A stretch of 64,000 bases of DNA from Papaver somniferum (Eukaryota > Streptophyta > Magnoliopsida > Ranunculales > Papaveraceae): the NCBI RefSeq assembly GCF_003573695.1, contig NC_039358.1, forward strand, positions 232,513,560 through 232,577,559, given 5' to 3'. The translations under genes were made by a program, and so were the position numbers. This document shows positions 1 to 10,862 of the stretch, piece after piece (position 1 is the stretch's first letter; each line of letters begins with the position of its first letter). The notes beneath the pieces are model-generated. The model did not search any database. It was not told the origin of the DNA and saw only the letters and a program-made list of their open reading frames with translations.

Positions 1-714
1 TGTGGTAGAAAAGCTCTCTGGGCTAGCCAGTGAACAATATTTTGAATCAATTCTCATTTTTCCAATTTCTGTTTTAGCAACAGTTGATTGTGTGTATCCT
101 GTATGTATGTTGCATTTTAATTTAGTTTGTTGGATGAATGTTGTTGTATACTCATGTCTAGCATGAGCTAATTCACTGCAACTAAGGCTCTGATGAAGCC
201 TAGTGCACTGTTAGATGATGCATGGTTAGGGTAGTCTTCTTAATGCCTGTTTGCTTGAGAAATGGGAAGTACTCAGTGCTCTGGCATGCCTGAGATTGAT
301 TGTGCTGTCAAAAGACAGTCAATGCTAGGGGCATATCAGTGAGCAAGCTGATTTTCATCTCATTCTAGATGTATGCATAGGATTTCCAACCCAAACTAGA
401 TTGCATTGCTTGATTAGGGCACAAGGTGGATTCAATTTCCTTAGTAACTTCACACAATTCTGCATCTTTCTCTTTGTCTGTCACTATTGCTCAATACCCT
501 TGCCTTAGACTGATGCCTTTGTTTCACTACCACTCTAGAAACTTGTCACTGTCACTGTCACCATAGTCACTGCCCTTAGCTCACTGTAAACTTTAGCTAG
601 GAAGACTTCTTGTATGCTCCCACTCCTTGTGGACAAACCCCTACTCATCCCTATATTATAAAATTTGACCTTGTATACTTGCAAGTGTTTTGTGTGCTCC
701 CCATTTTCACACCA
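1..714 (+). repeat. 5' LTR, right-hand 714 bp
   Basis: This is the same sequence as 9700-10413, ending in CACACCA. Differences I can see are at about 290, 437, 510 and 624. The U3 part with the promoter lies left of the window. Confidence 0.93.
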
Positions 715-720
715 AGTTTT

Positions 721-738
721 TGGCGCCGCTGCCGGGGA
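721..738 (+). other. Primer binding site, tRNA-Asp type
   Basis: TGGCGCCGCTGCCGGGGA lies six bases after the LTR end. It starts with the TGG expected opposite a tRNA CCA end. It matches the primer site typical of Athila and Tat elements, complementary to the 3' end of plant tRNA-Asp. It primes minus-strand DNA synthesis. Confidence 0.88.
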
Positions 739-739
739 G

Positions 740-1342
740 CTGGCTGCCATATTTTTGAAGTTTTCATAGCTGTTGTGGCCTTGCTGTGTTTGCAGAGTTG
801 TGTGTGCTAATTGCTATCTTGTTCACTCATCTGTTGCTGCTGCCAAGCTGCTGCCAAAGCTGCTGTTGCTGTTGCTGCTGCCAAGCCTGCTGCCAAGCCG
901 AAGCCTGCTGCTGCCAACTGGGCTGCCAACTGAAGCTGTCAACTGGGCTATATTTGCTGCCGGGCTTGTGAAACCTTTGCTGCTGGGCTCTGTTCCAACC
1001 TTTGTTGCTGGGCTTGAACCAACTGAGCTGGGCTTAGTAACCTCATTTTCTGCTGGGCTTGAGCGTGAGCTTAGGACGATCCTAAAGCCCAACTGGGCTG
1101 TGCAACTAAAAGGGAACAAAAGCCTAACTGGGCTTCCCTCCTTGACCAAGTAATCCTAAAACCATGAGTAACCCACTTGGGCCTCATTAAATGTTCAATT
1201 TGGGTATGTAATAATTAATTTATTTTTAATTTGGGCTTGTAATAATTATTTTTATTTTTATTTTCTTTTTCTTTTATTTTCTTTTATTTTTCTTTTATGG
1301 GCTTGTAATTATTATTATTGTTTTTATTTTCTTTTATGGGTT
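740..1342 (+). repeat. Retrotransposon leader with CTG-rich and GCTGGGCTT repeats
   Basis: From about 829 to 1130 the leader is built of CTGCTGCCAA- and CTGGGCTT-like units. These create several overlapping open frames that are composition artefacts. After 1190 it becomes T-rich, with several TTTTATTTTC runs. I see no domain in the leader frames. Confidence 0.7.
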
Positions 1343-4336
1343 GTGCTAATTTATGCTAGGTTTAGTTCAAAAACTTTTCCAAAACCCAATTTTAAACCAA
1401 AAACAAAATCCCTTATTAAAACCAAAACTCCACTCCTTAAAACCAAATTCCACTTAACCCTTTCAAAACCAAATCTTCATAAATCCTTATGGGCCCTGTT
1501 TTCTTCCTTATCTGTGGGCTTGTTATTTCATGAGTGGGATATGATTGTAACCTTTAGAGACCAATCAAATAGACTAGTTAGAGTAAATCAAATAGACCCA
1601 ATTGACATACCCACAACTTCTGAGGAAAACACACCGGACCAATCTGAAACAATGGGAGAACCCCGTACTCTCAAGGATTATATGTACCCAACTAGATCCA
1701 GTCAACCTTCTTGTATTGTGCTACCCGAGGCTAATGGCCATTATGAGCTGAAATCAAGCACAATACAGATGCTCCCTATTTTTAGAGGAGTTGAGAATGA
1801 AAACCCTTACCACCACGTGAGAGAATTCGAGGAAATTTGTGGAACTCTGCGTTTCACTCAAATGTCCGACGAAACCCTAAAGTTAAGGCTCTTTCCTTTC
1901 TCCCTGAAAGATAAGGCAAAGGCCTGGATGTATGCCTTACAGCCTCAATCCATCATGACATGGGATGACCTCATAAAGGAGTTTTTCAAAAAGTTTTTCC
2001 CGAATCACAAGACTGCGACAATTCGTCAAAGTCTGAATAGCTTTGTGCAATTAGAGGGTGAGACCTTAGCTAGATACCTGGAGAGATTCAATGAATTATT
2101 GCTCCAATGTCCCCATCATGGTTTTGAAAAATGGAGACTTGTGCAAATTTTGTATGAGGGTCTAGATGTGTCCACCCGAACAACGGTTGAGTCAATGTGT
2201 AATGGTCTATTCGTGGACAAAACTGCTGATGCGTCTTGGGACTTCTTGATTGAAGTAGCTGAAAAGACGCAACAGTGGGAATCCATCCGTGAACCCAGAA
2301 AGACTACTTCCGAAGCTAAGGCTTTTAGGATTGAAGCAGATTTCGAGGGAAGAGCAAACATGGCATCAATAGTTAGGAGATTAGAAGAGTTAGAACTACA
2401 TAAAAATTCAAAACCTTCCACCACTACTCTCCGAGAACATGTCGCTTCGTCTGTATGTGCCGCTTGTAACGATCCCAACCATCAATTCCAAAATTGCCCC
2501 GATTTGCTTGCAGTCCAGGAATCTAGGCTTGAACAGGCACAGGCCATGTTTCAAAAACAAGAGCATAACCCCTATTCACAGACCTACAATCCAGGATGGA
2601 GAAACCACCCTAACTTTTCATGGTCCAAAGGACCCACTCAGGGAGGACCATCTCAAACCAATCAGAGCTATCAAAATAATCAGGGATCTCAGAACAATCA
2701 AGGTTATCAATATCCTAGGAACCCTCAACAACAATCGAACTCTCAACAATCATATCCTCAACACAATACCGACAAGAGATTGTCCGCCCTAGAGGAGATG
2801 TTCCAGAGTCTAGTGCAAAGTCAGAAAAGTCTTGATCAAAAGATGGGTCAAATCTGTGATTCCATAAGTGAGAGAGAAAAGGGTACACTTCCTAGCCAAC
2901 CCCAACAAAATCCAAAGAGGATATTTCAAACAGGCACAACATCCTGCACTGAAACCTCACCCGATCAAGTCCATGCCATTACCACCCTCCGAAGTGGTAA
3001 AATCATCGAGAACAACGTGGGCGAACCTAATGAATCTGATACAAATTCCACGCTGTCTCCACAACCCCAGAAAACCAAAGAATCTGAGCAAGTTGGAAAG
3101 CCTGACAATTCTACTGCTGTGAATGTCCCTTTGCCAACTCATTCTCCTGTTGCCCCATTTCCTCAAAGATTGATCTATCAACAAAAAAGTACCCATTATA
3201 ATGAGATGTTAGATCTGTTCAAGAGAGTCAACATCAACATTCCTTTTCTTGAAGCAATTAGGCAAATCCCTGCTTATGCTAAATTCCTCAAAGACTTGTG
3301 TACTCAAAAGCGCAAGCTTAATGTGCACAAACGTGCTTTCTTAGCTGAACAGGTGAGTTCCATCATTCTGAACAAAACTCCACCCAAGTTTAGGGATCCA
3401 GGATGTCCAACAATTTCTTGCACTATAGAAGAACACACGGTCAATAAAGCGTTATTAGACCTGGGTGCAAGTGTTAACCTACTGCCATATTCTGTTTATG
3501 AGCAGTTAGGTCTTGGGGAGTTGAAGCCAACATCTATCACTCTACAACTGGCAGACCGATCTGTCAAGATTCCTCGTGGAGTGGTCGAAGACGTTTTGAT
3601 CAAGGTTGACAAATTCTATTTTCCCGTAGACTTCATTGTCTTAGACACTCAACCTGTACAAAACCCAGACTGTCACATTCCTGTCATCTTAGGACGTCCT
3701 TTCTTGGCTACGTCCAACGCGATCATTAATTGTCGTAATGGAGTGTTAAAACTGTCTTTTGGTAACATGACGATAGAATTGAATGTGTTCGATATTAGTC
3801 AACAACCTGTGAATCTTGATGATGATGATGTGCATGAAGTTAATATGATTGAAGGATTAATACAAGATTCGTTGACTAACATTCTATCCGTCGACCCCTT
3901 TCAAGCATGTATGGAGAACTTTAACTCAGATTCCTATGATGATGCATACTGTAGTGACGTCCTATCTCTGCTCGAATCTGTACCTCAAATGGACGTCACT
4001 GAAGGAAGATATGAAGTGGAACCACCCTTACTCTCTGATTCCAAGCTCATTCCATCCATTGTTGAGCCACCCAAGCTTGAATTGAAAACATTGCCTAGTA
4101 CGTTGAAGTACGCATTCCTAGGTTCTTCTGATACTCTACCTGTCATTATTTCATCATGTTTAGACACGGAACAGGAAAGTAAGCTTTTAGAAGTACTTAA
4201 GGAACACAAAGAGGCCTTAGGATGGACCATCTCAGATCTCAAAGGAATTAGTCCCCCATTTGCATGCACCACATTAACCTTGAAGAGAATGCCAAACCAT
4301 CTAGGGAAATGCAAAGGAGACTTAATCCTAACATGA
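1343..4336 (+). CDS. gag-pro: Gag-protease polyprotein of the Athila-type element
   Basis: Open frame of 997 codons. Residues about 145-260 form the plant gypsy gag core, with a FRGVENENPY start and an FFKKFFP motif. A zinc knuckle C-x2-C-x4-H-x4-C (CAACNDPNHQFQNC) sits at residues 372-385, followed by a Gln/Asn-rich linker. The aspartic protease active site DLGAS starts at residue 706; DLGA is the usual form in this lineage. The first ATG gives a long basic leader. The methionine at residue 104 (nt 1652), starting MGEPRTLKDY, looks like the usual gag start. The frame runs into the RT connection, then shifts near 4300-4340, so pol is not made in frame. Gag would form cytoplasmic virus-like particles; the protease would cut the polyprotein. 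Confidence 0.88.
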   Translation: MLIYARFSSKTFPKPNFKPKTKSLIKTKTPLLKTKFHLTLSKPNLHKSLWALFSSLSVGLLFHEWDMIVTFRDQSNRLVRVNQIDPIDIPTTSEENTPDQSETMGEPRTLKDYMYPTRSSQPSCIVLPEANGHYELKSSTIQMLPIFRGVENENPYHHVREFEEICGTLRFTQMSDETLKLRLFPFSLKDKAKAWMYALQPQSIMTWDDLIKEFFKKFFPNHKTATIRQSLNSFVQLEGETLARYLERFNELLLQCPHHGFEKWRLVQILYEGLDVSTRTTVESMCNGLFVDKTADASWDFLIEVAEKTQQWESIREPRKTTSEAKAFRIEADFEGRANMASIVRRLEELELHKNSKPSTTTLREHVASSVCAACNDPNHQFQNCPDLLAVQESRLEQAQAMFQKQEHNPYSQTYNPGWRNHPNFSWSKGPTQGGPSQTNQSYQNNQGSQNNQGYQYPRNPQQQSNSQQSYPQHNTDKRLSALEEMFQSLVQSQKSLDQKMGQICDSISEREKGTLPSQPQQNPKRIFQTGTTSCTETSPDQVHAITTLRSGKIIENNVGEPNESDTNSTLSPQPQKTKESEQVGKPDNSTAVNVPLPTHSPVAPFPQRLIYQQKSTHYNEMLDLFKRVNINIPFLEAIRQIPAYAKFLKDLCTQKRKLNVHKRAFLAEQVSSIILNKTPPKFRDPGCPTISCTIEEHTVNKALLDLGASVNLLPYSVYEQLGLGELKPTSITLQLADRSVKIPRGVVEDVLIKVDKFYFPVDFIVLDTQPVQNPDCHIPVILGRPFLATSNAIINCRNGVLKLSFGNMTIELNVFDISQQPVNLDDDDVHEVNMIEGLIQDSLTNILSVDPFQACMENFNSDSYDDAYCSDVLSLLESVPQMDVTEGRYEVEPPLLSDSKLIPSIVEPPKLELKTLPSTLKYAFLGSSDTLPVIISSCLDTEQESKLLEVLKEHKEALGWTISDLKGISPPFACTTLTLKRMPNHLGKCKGDLILT

Positions 4337-5577
4337 GAGATGTAGTCAAAGGAGAATCCTGAAACTACTTGATGCGGGTATCATATACCCAATTCCCGAT
4401 AGCAAATGGGTTAGTCCCATTCAAGTTGTGCCTAAGAAGTCAGGCATTACTGTAGTTCAGAACGACAAGAATGAATTAGTCCCTACTACAACCACAGGAT
4501 GGCGAGTATGCATCGACTACAGAAGTTGAACACAGTAACAAGGAAGGATCACTTCCCGCTCCCTTTCATTGACCAAATGCTAGAACGTGTGTCTGGACAC
4601 AGTCACTACTGTTTTCTAGATGGCTTTTCCGGTTATAACCAAATCACATTGCCCAGAAGATCAGGAAAAAACTACATTCACGTGTCCATTTGGGACATTT
4701 GCTTATAGACGCATGCCCTTGGGTTGTGTAATGCACCTGCTACTTTTCAGCGTGCATGATGAGCATTTTTTCTGACATGATAGATAGTTTTCTCGAGATC
4801 TTTATGGATGATTTCTCTGTTCGGTTCTTCGTTTGAAATGTTTAAGACATCTTACCCTTGTGCTGTCCAGATGTAAGAAAAGAACCTTGTTCTAAATTGG
4901 GAAAAGTGCCATTTTATGGTGAATTCAGGAATAGTTCTAGGACACATCATCTCGGAAAAAGGCATTGAAGTAGATAAAGCTAAAGTAGACCTCATCCATT
5001 ACCAAACCCCTCTCTGTGAGGGAAATCATCATTTTAGGTCATGCTGGTTTTTACCGGCGATTCATCAAAGACTTTAGCAAAATCTCAGACCTCTGTGTAG
5101 TCTACTCGCCAAAGATGTTACCTTCAATTTCGATGATGCTTGTGTGAAGCTGGGAGGAATTAAAAACTCTTCTCACCGCCGCTCCTATAGTCCGACCACC
5201 CATGGAACTACCGTTTGAACTCATGTGTGATGCCTCTGATTATGCTGTTGGTGCTGTTTTAGGACAGCGTGTTGATAGACTACCATACGTGATATACTAC
5301 TAGCAAAACCCTTAATGATGCCCAACTCAATTATTCAACTACCGAGAAGGAATTGCTTGCCGTCGTTTTCGCATTAGACAAGTTTAGATCTTATCTCATA
5401 GGATCTAAGATCATCATATACACTGACCATGCGGCTTTGAAGTATCTTCTTTCCAAGAAGGATGCTAAAGCTCGCCTTATTCGATGGATACTCTTATTAC
5501 AGGAATTCGATCTCGAAATCCGTGATAAGAAAGGTTGTGAGAATGTGGTTGCTGATCATTTGTCTAGATTAACTTGA
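4337..5577 (+). pseudogene. pol: Broken reverse transcriptase and RNase H
   Basis: RT homology resumes in changing frames. The stretch starting WRVCIDYR at about 4500 hits a TGA at 4527-4529 that looks like a single-base loss. TRKDHFPLPFIDQMLER and a FLDGFSGYNQI block follow. The catalytic FMDD is intact at 4801-4812. At least four frame changes occur before the RNase H C-terminal part (5353-5574), which is clean: [14 protein letters not shown], a YTDHAAL block and ADHLSRL. Enzymes of this type copy element RNA into DNA in the particle. This copy cannot make an active RT. Confidence 0.85.
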
Positions 5578-6891
5578 GTCTATTGATGAGTCCATGCTAT
5601 TAGAGAATCATTCCTGATGAGCAATGATGTCTGTCAACCTTCCTTGGTTTGCCGATATCGTTAACTACCTTGCTGCAGGTAGGATGCCCTCACATTGGTC
5701 GAGACAAGACCGCTATAAGTTTTGGCTGAAGTTAAACATTTCCTTTGGGATGACCCATATTTGTTTAAGTACTGCCGGACCAAATCATTAGGAGATGTGT
5801 CCCCAACACCGAACAGAAAGATGTGATATCTTTTGTCATGACCAAGCATGTGGAGGCCATTTCAGTGCCAAGAAAACCGCTGCAAAGATCTTGCAGTGTG
5901 GATTCTATTGGCCATCATTGTTCAAGGATTGCCATGATTATTGTGTTGCTTGTGAACGCTGTCAAAAGCTAGGAAGCATTTCGAGGAGAAACATGATGCC
6001 ATTGAACCCCATTTTGATTGTGGAGATTTTTGATGTTTGGGGGATCGACTTCATGGGTCCATTCCCTATTTCTGACGGTAGATTGTACATCCTAGTCGCA
6101 GTTGATTACGTTTCTAAGTGGGTAGAAGCCATAGCAACCAGAACAAATGACCACAAGGTGGTACTTTCATTTCTAAAGGAAAACATATTTGCACGTTTTG
6201 GTACCCCTAGAGCTATCATCAGTGACGGCGGTTCACATTTTCGTAACAAGTACTTTGAGTCTTTAGTACGCAAGTATGGCATAACTCACAAGGTTGCTAC
6301 TCCGTACCACCCTCAGACTAGTGGACAAGTAGAAGTTTCTAATAGGGAAATTAAGCACATTCTGGAGAAGACGGTCAACCCGTCTAGGAAAGATTGGTCA
6401 TTAGATTGAATGATGCTTTGTGGGCCTATAGAACAGCTTATAAGACACCAATTGGCATGTCCCCCTATCGTCTAGTGTATGGAAAGCCGTGCCATCTACC
6501 TGTGGAATTAGAACATCGTGCCTACTGGGCAATCAAAGAGCTGAACTTCTCTCTGGACGAAGCTGGAATTCAAAGGAAACTTCAACTCAACGAGTTGGAA
6601 GAATTGAGAAATGAGGCTTATGATAGTGCCAAGTTATATAAGCAGAAGATGAAGATGTTTCATGATAAGCGTATTCTGCGCAAATCCTTCACTCCTGGTC
6701 AGAAAGTTTGCTGTATGACTCCCGATTACATCTTTTTCCGGAAAACTGCGTTCCAGATGGAAGGGTCCGTACCTAGTACGCACAGTTTTTCCTCATGGAG
6801 CTGTAGAGCTGGAGGATGTTCCAACAAGAACGTTTTCAAAGTCAACGGGCAGAGATTAAACCATTCCTTGAACCATTCCACCCGACATTGA
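5578..6891 (+). pseudogene. pol: Broken integrase
   Basis: The main open part is 5795-6409. It holds the zinc-binding HHCC region (histidines near residues 15-22, then CVACERC), followed by the DDE core: D in GIDFMGPF, D in ISDGGSHF and E in [11 protein letters not shown] frame change near 6400 leads into 6394-6891, starting [20 protein letters not shown], the normal continuation. The C-terminal part after FTPGQKV is scrambled. Integrase would insert element cDNA into the chromosome. The frame breaks make it non-functional here, although the catalytic residues are visible. Confidence 0.85.
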
Positions 6892-7303
6892 AACAACCAA
6901 CCTGGAGGACCCGGTCTATGTGGACTAAACTGGTCCACTCTTTCCCTAAATAACCAAAAAGTTTTCCAAATGTTTCCCATAAAAACCAAAATTTTTCTTT
7001 TTCCCATCAAAACCAAATGTCTCCCGACAAAACCAAATTTTTCCCAAAAAGTCCAATCCCATTAAAAAACCAAATTTTCTTGTAGATAATGTGTTAGTTA
7101 AATTTCCTTTTGTATATATTTTGTGCTCATCCATTGTGACTCCTAATATGATGGATTTTTGCCTTGAATAACGGAGTTTTAATCGAGCTGTCGCCGTACA
7201 ATCGGGTATTCTCTCTCCTTTTACTCTACTCAGCATGTTCCTCTTCATATATTGTTTTATAATTCTTTCCATACTTTGAAACATTGAGGACAATGTTTAG
7301 TTT

Positions 7304-7318
7304 AGGTTTGGGGGTATA
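7304..7318 (+). other. Internal polypurine-tract-like copy
   Basis: AGGTTTGGGGGTATA is preceded 19 bp upstream by TTGAGGACAA, repeating the arrangement of the tract beside the 3' LTR. It may be a second plus-strand primer or the scar of a duplication. Confidence 0.5.
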
Positions 7319-8499
7319 GAGTAGATACTTTGATAATATGCCATAATTGAAAACAAAACTCCATCTTTTTGAAAAAATTGAAAAATTCCAAAAAAAAAAA
7401 AAATTTGAAAAATCAAAATTCAAAAAAAAAAAATGAAAAAAATGAAAAATCATAAAAATGGAGCTCATTTACCTTGAAATGTTGACTCTTGTGCAAATAT
7501 GTATTTTTATTAGGAGTCTTAGTCTAGATATTTAGGCACCCTGATTCTAGCACAATTCACATAGTGATAAGAAATTTGCACGCGCACGATCTACCAATGC
7601 ATGTATGGCCTCGATCTTCAAGGTGTTTGATAGGAAGTTACGATTGCCAATCACTTTAGAATACTGAACGAAACTTGACTAGCTTGTTCTTTGGTTGGTT
7701 GGGATAGAAGGTGGAGGTTACATTAAGAAAGACAACCATCGAATTTAACTGGGTGCATCAAAAAGGGCTACCTCTTGCAAAGTGTCATGTAATTTTTGTT
7801 TCCTTTTGTATATGTATCAAAAGTGTTTCCTTGTTCTGTTTTAAAAAAAAAAAAAAAAAAAAAAAATCAGAAAAATACAAAAAAAAATAATCAAGTATTT
7901 ATCAATTCCATCATCTCTTGTTCCAAAAATAAAAGAGAATAGTCAATGTAAATAAGAGTCATGTAAATAGTCATCTTTTGTTGTTTCATTGTAATAAGCA
8001 AGGAGGGTGTATGCCATTGATGTACAACGCGAGTAATTGTGAAATACCTTCAACTCATTCACAATTCTCGTAAAGTCCGGACAGCTAGCTAGATTTCGAC
8101 CTTGGTTCTTAGCCTGAGAAACTATCTCTTGGTGATTAGTAGTCATAACATCCGATCTTTCTTTACACATGTGTAGATACACTTTACACTCTTATCACAT
8201 GTCTTTTTTTTGTTATCAGTGCTAGGATTGTGCCTTTGATAGCTAGATTGACATCTCCATTTTGCTGTGAGCTTAAACTGTTTTGCACATGTCACATTTG
8301 ATGGAATCTGAGCTTATATTTTGACCTAGAACTTTGTAGGTACGTTCTAAGCAAACCTTCACGAGACTTCAACTCGTCCACTAGGGACACTTAGTGGTTT
8401 AAAAGGCTTAGTGCATACGCTAAATGCATTCGAGAGACCAGCGACAGTGGTATAGGTAGGATTTCCTTAGTTTTGTTTTACTTGAGGACAAGTAAAATC

Positions 8500-8514
8500 A
8501 GGTTTGGGGGTATT
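8500..8514 (+). other. Polypurine tract next to the 3' LTR
   Basis: AGGTTTGGGGGTATT abuts the LTR start TGATGAGTGCC. It is the expected primer for plus-strand synthesis and fixes the LTR boundary at 8515. Confidence 0.8.
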
Positions 8515-10413
8515 TGATGAGTGCCAAATATTGTATATATTTATCCCTTTTTGTTGGCATTTAACTCATCTTGTGTGCATTAATTCTACATTTTATCCCA
8601 TATTCTGTATTTTCATTGTTTTCAAGAATAAATATTTTTCTTACTTAATTTTGCATTTTTAGGTAATAAATAAAGTCTGGATGACTTGCGGAGCGGAAAA
8701 GAGCTGAAGAGTAGTGAAAGGCCGGAAGAAATTACGCAAGGAAGCCGCAAAGAATGGAGCGCACGTCCAAAAAGGTAGGAATGGGCTCAAGAAGGAAGAA
8801 TTGTTCTTAAAGAAGATATGGGCTTGGCATACCCAAGGCCCAAAACCCTTACCCAAACCCATTTTCTATATCCATACCTGCCTCCATTCTCAGCCGTTAG
8901 ATCGGATCCATCTCATCATCCAATGGTCGCTTCTTCATCGTTCATCAAAATCTGAAGTCCCTGCAAAACACCATAGTACCTAAATTCCAAGCCTTCAGAT
9001 TAGATCACATTTAGATCCTACGGTCGCTTCTTTGCCTGCTCATCAAATCTCGATACTTCCGCTTAACACTACATCACCTAACCTCGATCTTCGCCGTTAA
9101 CTTTGTTGTATTTCACAATCCAACGGTCGAAGTGATTCATCTCTCATACCACCGTTAGATCTACCAACCATCTTCACACCCAACGCGTCTCCTCGCTAGA
9201 CATCAAAGTTTGATGAACCCGCTCAACACCTTAGCCATCGAACCCATCGACCTCAAGCCAAACACCCTCTTCTTCCCAAATCATTTTCTTTCCCCAAAAC
9301 CTCTTCTCCACCACCATACCGCCTGCAACTTCACTGCCACCACCATCTCTTCCGTCACCACCTCGAGCTTCACCATCTCCATTCTCTCGACCAAATCAGA
9401 GCCTTCACCATCATCCAGCTCCCTAGTATTTCCCTATCTTGTTCTTAGCATCAACCCTAGGTGCTACAAATAAGAAAGAGAAAAGCTAGGGCATCAGTAG
9501 ACGCAATTGGGAGCTGTAGAGCTGAGGAGGAGCAGAGGGAACATCAACAGGGCATGGGTCGAGCACAGGGGAGACAAACTCAGAACTCAGTGAGTTTAAT
9601 TTGAAATTTAAAAATTAGGGTTTTCAAATTTGGGGATTTTCAATTTAGGGTTTGTAGAAATTTAGGGTGTTGTAACAAACTATAAATGGATGTTATGGGT
9701 GTGGTAGAAAAGCTCTCTGGGCTAGCCAGTGAACAATATTTTGAATCAATTCTCATTTTTCCAATTTCTGTTTTAGCAACAGTTGATTGTGTGTATCCTG
9801 TATGTATGTTGCATTTTAATTTAGTTTGTTGGATGAATGTTGTTGTATACTCATGTCTAGCATGAGCTAATTCACTGCAACTAAGGCTCTGATGAAGCCT
9901 AGTGCACTGTTAGATGATGCATGGTTAGGGTAGTCTTCTTAATGCCTGTTTGCTTGAGCAATGGGAAGTACTCAGTGCTCTGGCATGCCTGAGATTGATT
10001 GTGCTGTCAAAAGACAGTCAATGCTAGGGGCATATCAGTGAGCAAGCTGATTTTCATCTCATTCTAGATGTATGCATAGGATTTCCAACCCAAACTAGAT
10101 TGCATTGCTTGATTAGGGCACAAGGTGGATTCAATTGCCTTAGTAACTTCACACAATTCTGCATCTTTCTCTTTGTCTGTCACTATTGCTCAATACCCTT
10201 GCCTTAGGCTGATGCCTTTGTTTCACTACCACTCTAGAAACTTGTCACTGTCACTGTCACCATAGTCACTGCCCTTAGCTCACTGTAAACTTTAGCTAGG
10301 AAGACTTCTTGTATGCTCCCACTCCCTGTGGACAAACCCCTACTCATCCCTATATTATAAAATTTGACCTTGTATACTTGCAAGTGTTTTGTGTGCTCCC
10401 CATTTTCACACCA
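8515..10413 (+). repeat. 3' LTR of the Athila-type element, 1899 bp
   Basis: Starts TGATGAGTGCC directly after the polypurine tract and ends CACACCA, giving the TG...CA termini. The last 714 bp equal the truncated 5' LTR. The next bases are GAAAC, the candidate target duplication whose partner lies outside the window. Small frames inside it (for example 9210-9473) have no domain. Confidence 0.9.
9681..9687 (+). promoter_or_regulatory. Probable TATA box in the LTR
   Basis: TATAAAT in the 3' LTR, in the sequence ACTATAAATGG. Its distance from the duplicated R/U5 part is compatible with transcription starting near 9710. Confidence 0.45.
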
Positions 10414-10862
10414 GAAACCTTAAACAAACCATATTTCTGCATATTGTATGCATACCAGGCTCCGAGATCGAAATCTGGCCGGGAGTGGACTACTCTAAGT
10501 CAGAAACTTGTTACGAACGACCAATTCATTTATAGGTAATATTCTTTCGGAATATTCTACGAAACCTTAAAAAAAACCCTATTTATGAATATTGCATGCA
10601 AACCAGGCTCGGAGATCGAAACCTGTCTGCGAGTTGACTACTCTAAGTCAGAAACTTGGTAAGAACGACGAATCCATCAATTTACAGGTAAGATTCCTTC
10701 GGAATATTCTACGAAACCTTAAACAAACCCTATTTCTTTATATTGTATGCAAACCAGGCTCCGAGATCGAAACCTGGCCGTGAGTGGACTACTCTAAGTC
10801 GGAAACTTGGTAAGAAAGATGAATCCATCCATTTACAAGTAAGATTCCTTCAGAATATTTTG
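10414..10862 (+). repeat. Three-copy tandem repeat of about 150 bp
   Basis: Units at 10414-10560, 10561-10712 and 10713-10862 each start GAAACCTTAAA and contain CCAGGCTCCGAGATCGAAA and ACTCTAAGTC. Each ends in TTCGGAATATTCTACG or a close variant. Every unit has a splice-donor-like CAGGTAAGA or close variant near its end. The Athila LTR ends exactly at the first unit, so the insertion may be in this array, with more copies left of the element. I do not recognise the encoded peptide. Confidence 0.85.

Larger units (their letters stand above)
6892..8514 (+). other. Long non-coding 3' region of the Athila-type element
   Basis: About 1.6 kb without a supported gene, where some Athila elements carry an env-like frame. 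It holds A-rich runs at about 7388-7450 and 7842-7866. Two copies of a polypurine-type block are present, annotated separately. Confidence 0.7.
1..10413 (+). mobile_element. Athila-type Ty3/gypsy LTR retrotransposon, 5' end outside window
   Basis: Positions 1-714 and 9700-10413 are direct copies at a fixed offset of 9699 with no indels. They are the 3' part of a long LTR whose complete copy is 8515-10413. Between them lie an Asp-tRNA type primer site, a gag-protease frame, broken RT/RNase H, broken integrase and a polypurine tract. The DLGAS protease motif, the FMDDFSV RT motif and the Asp-tRNA primer site fit the plant Athila/Tat group. By the same offset the element should begin about 1184 bp left of the window, giving about 11.6 kb in total. 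By eye I count four substitutions between the two 714-bp copies, so insertion was recent. No env-like frame is seen. Confidence 0.93.

Noticed and set aside
773..1153. Overlapping open frames in the gypsy leader
   Set aside because: They follow CTG and CTGGGCTT repeats, open on both strands and without domains; composition explains them.
9210..9473. 87-codon frame in the 3' LTR
   Set aside because: Pro/Ser/Thr-rich, no domain, no conserved context; LTR noise.
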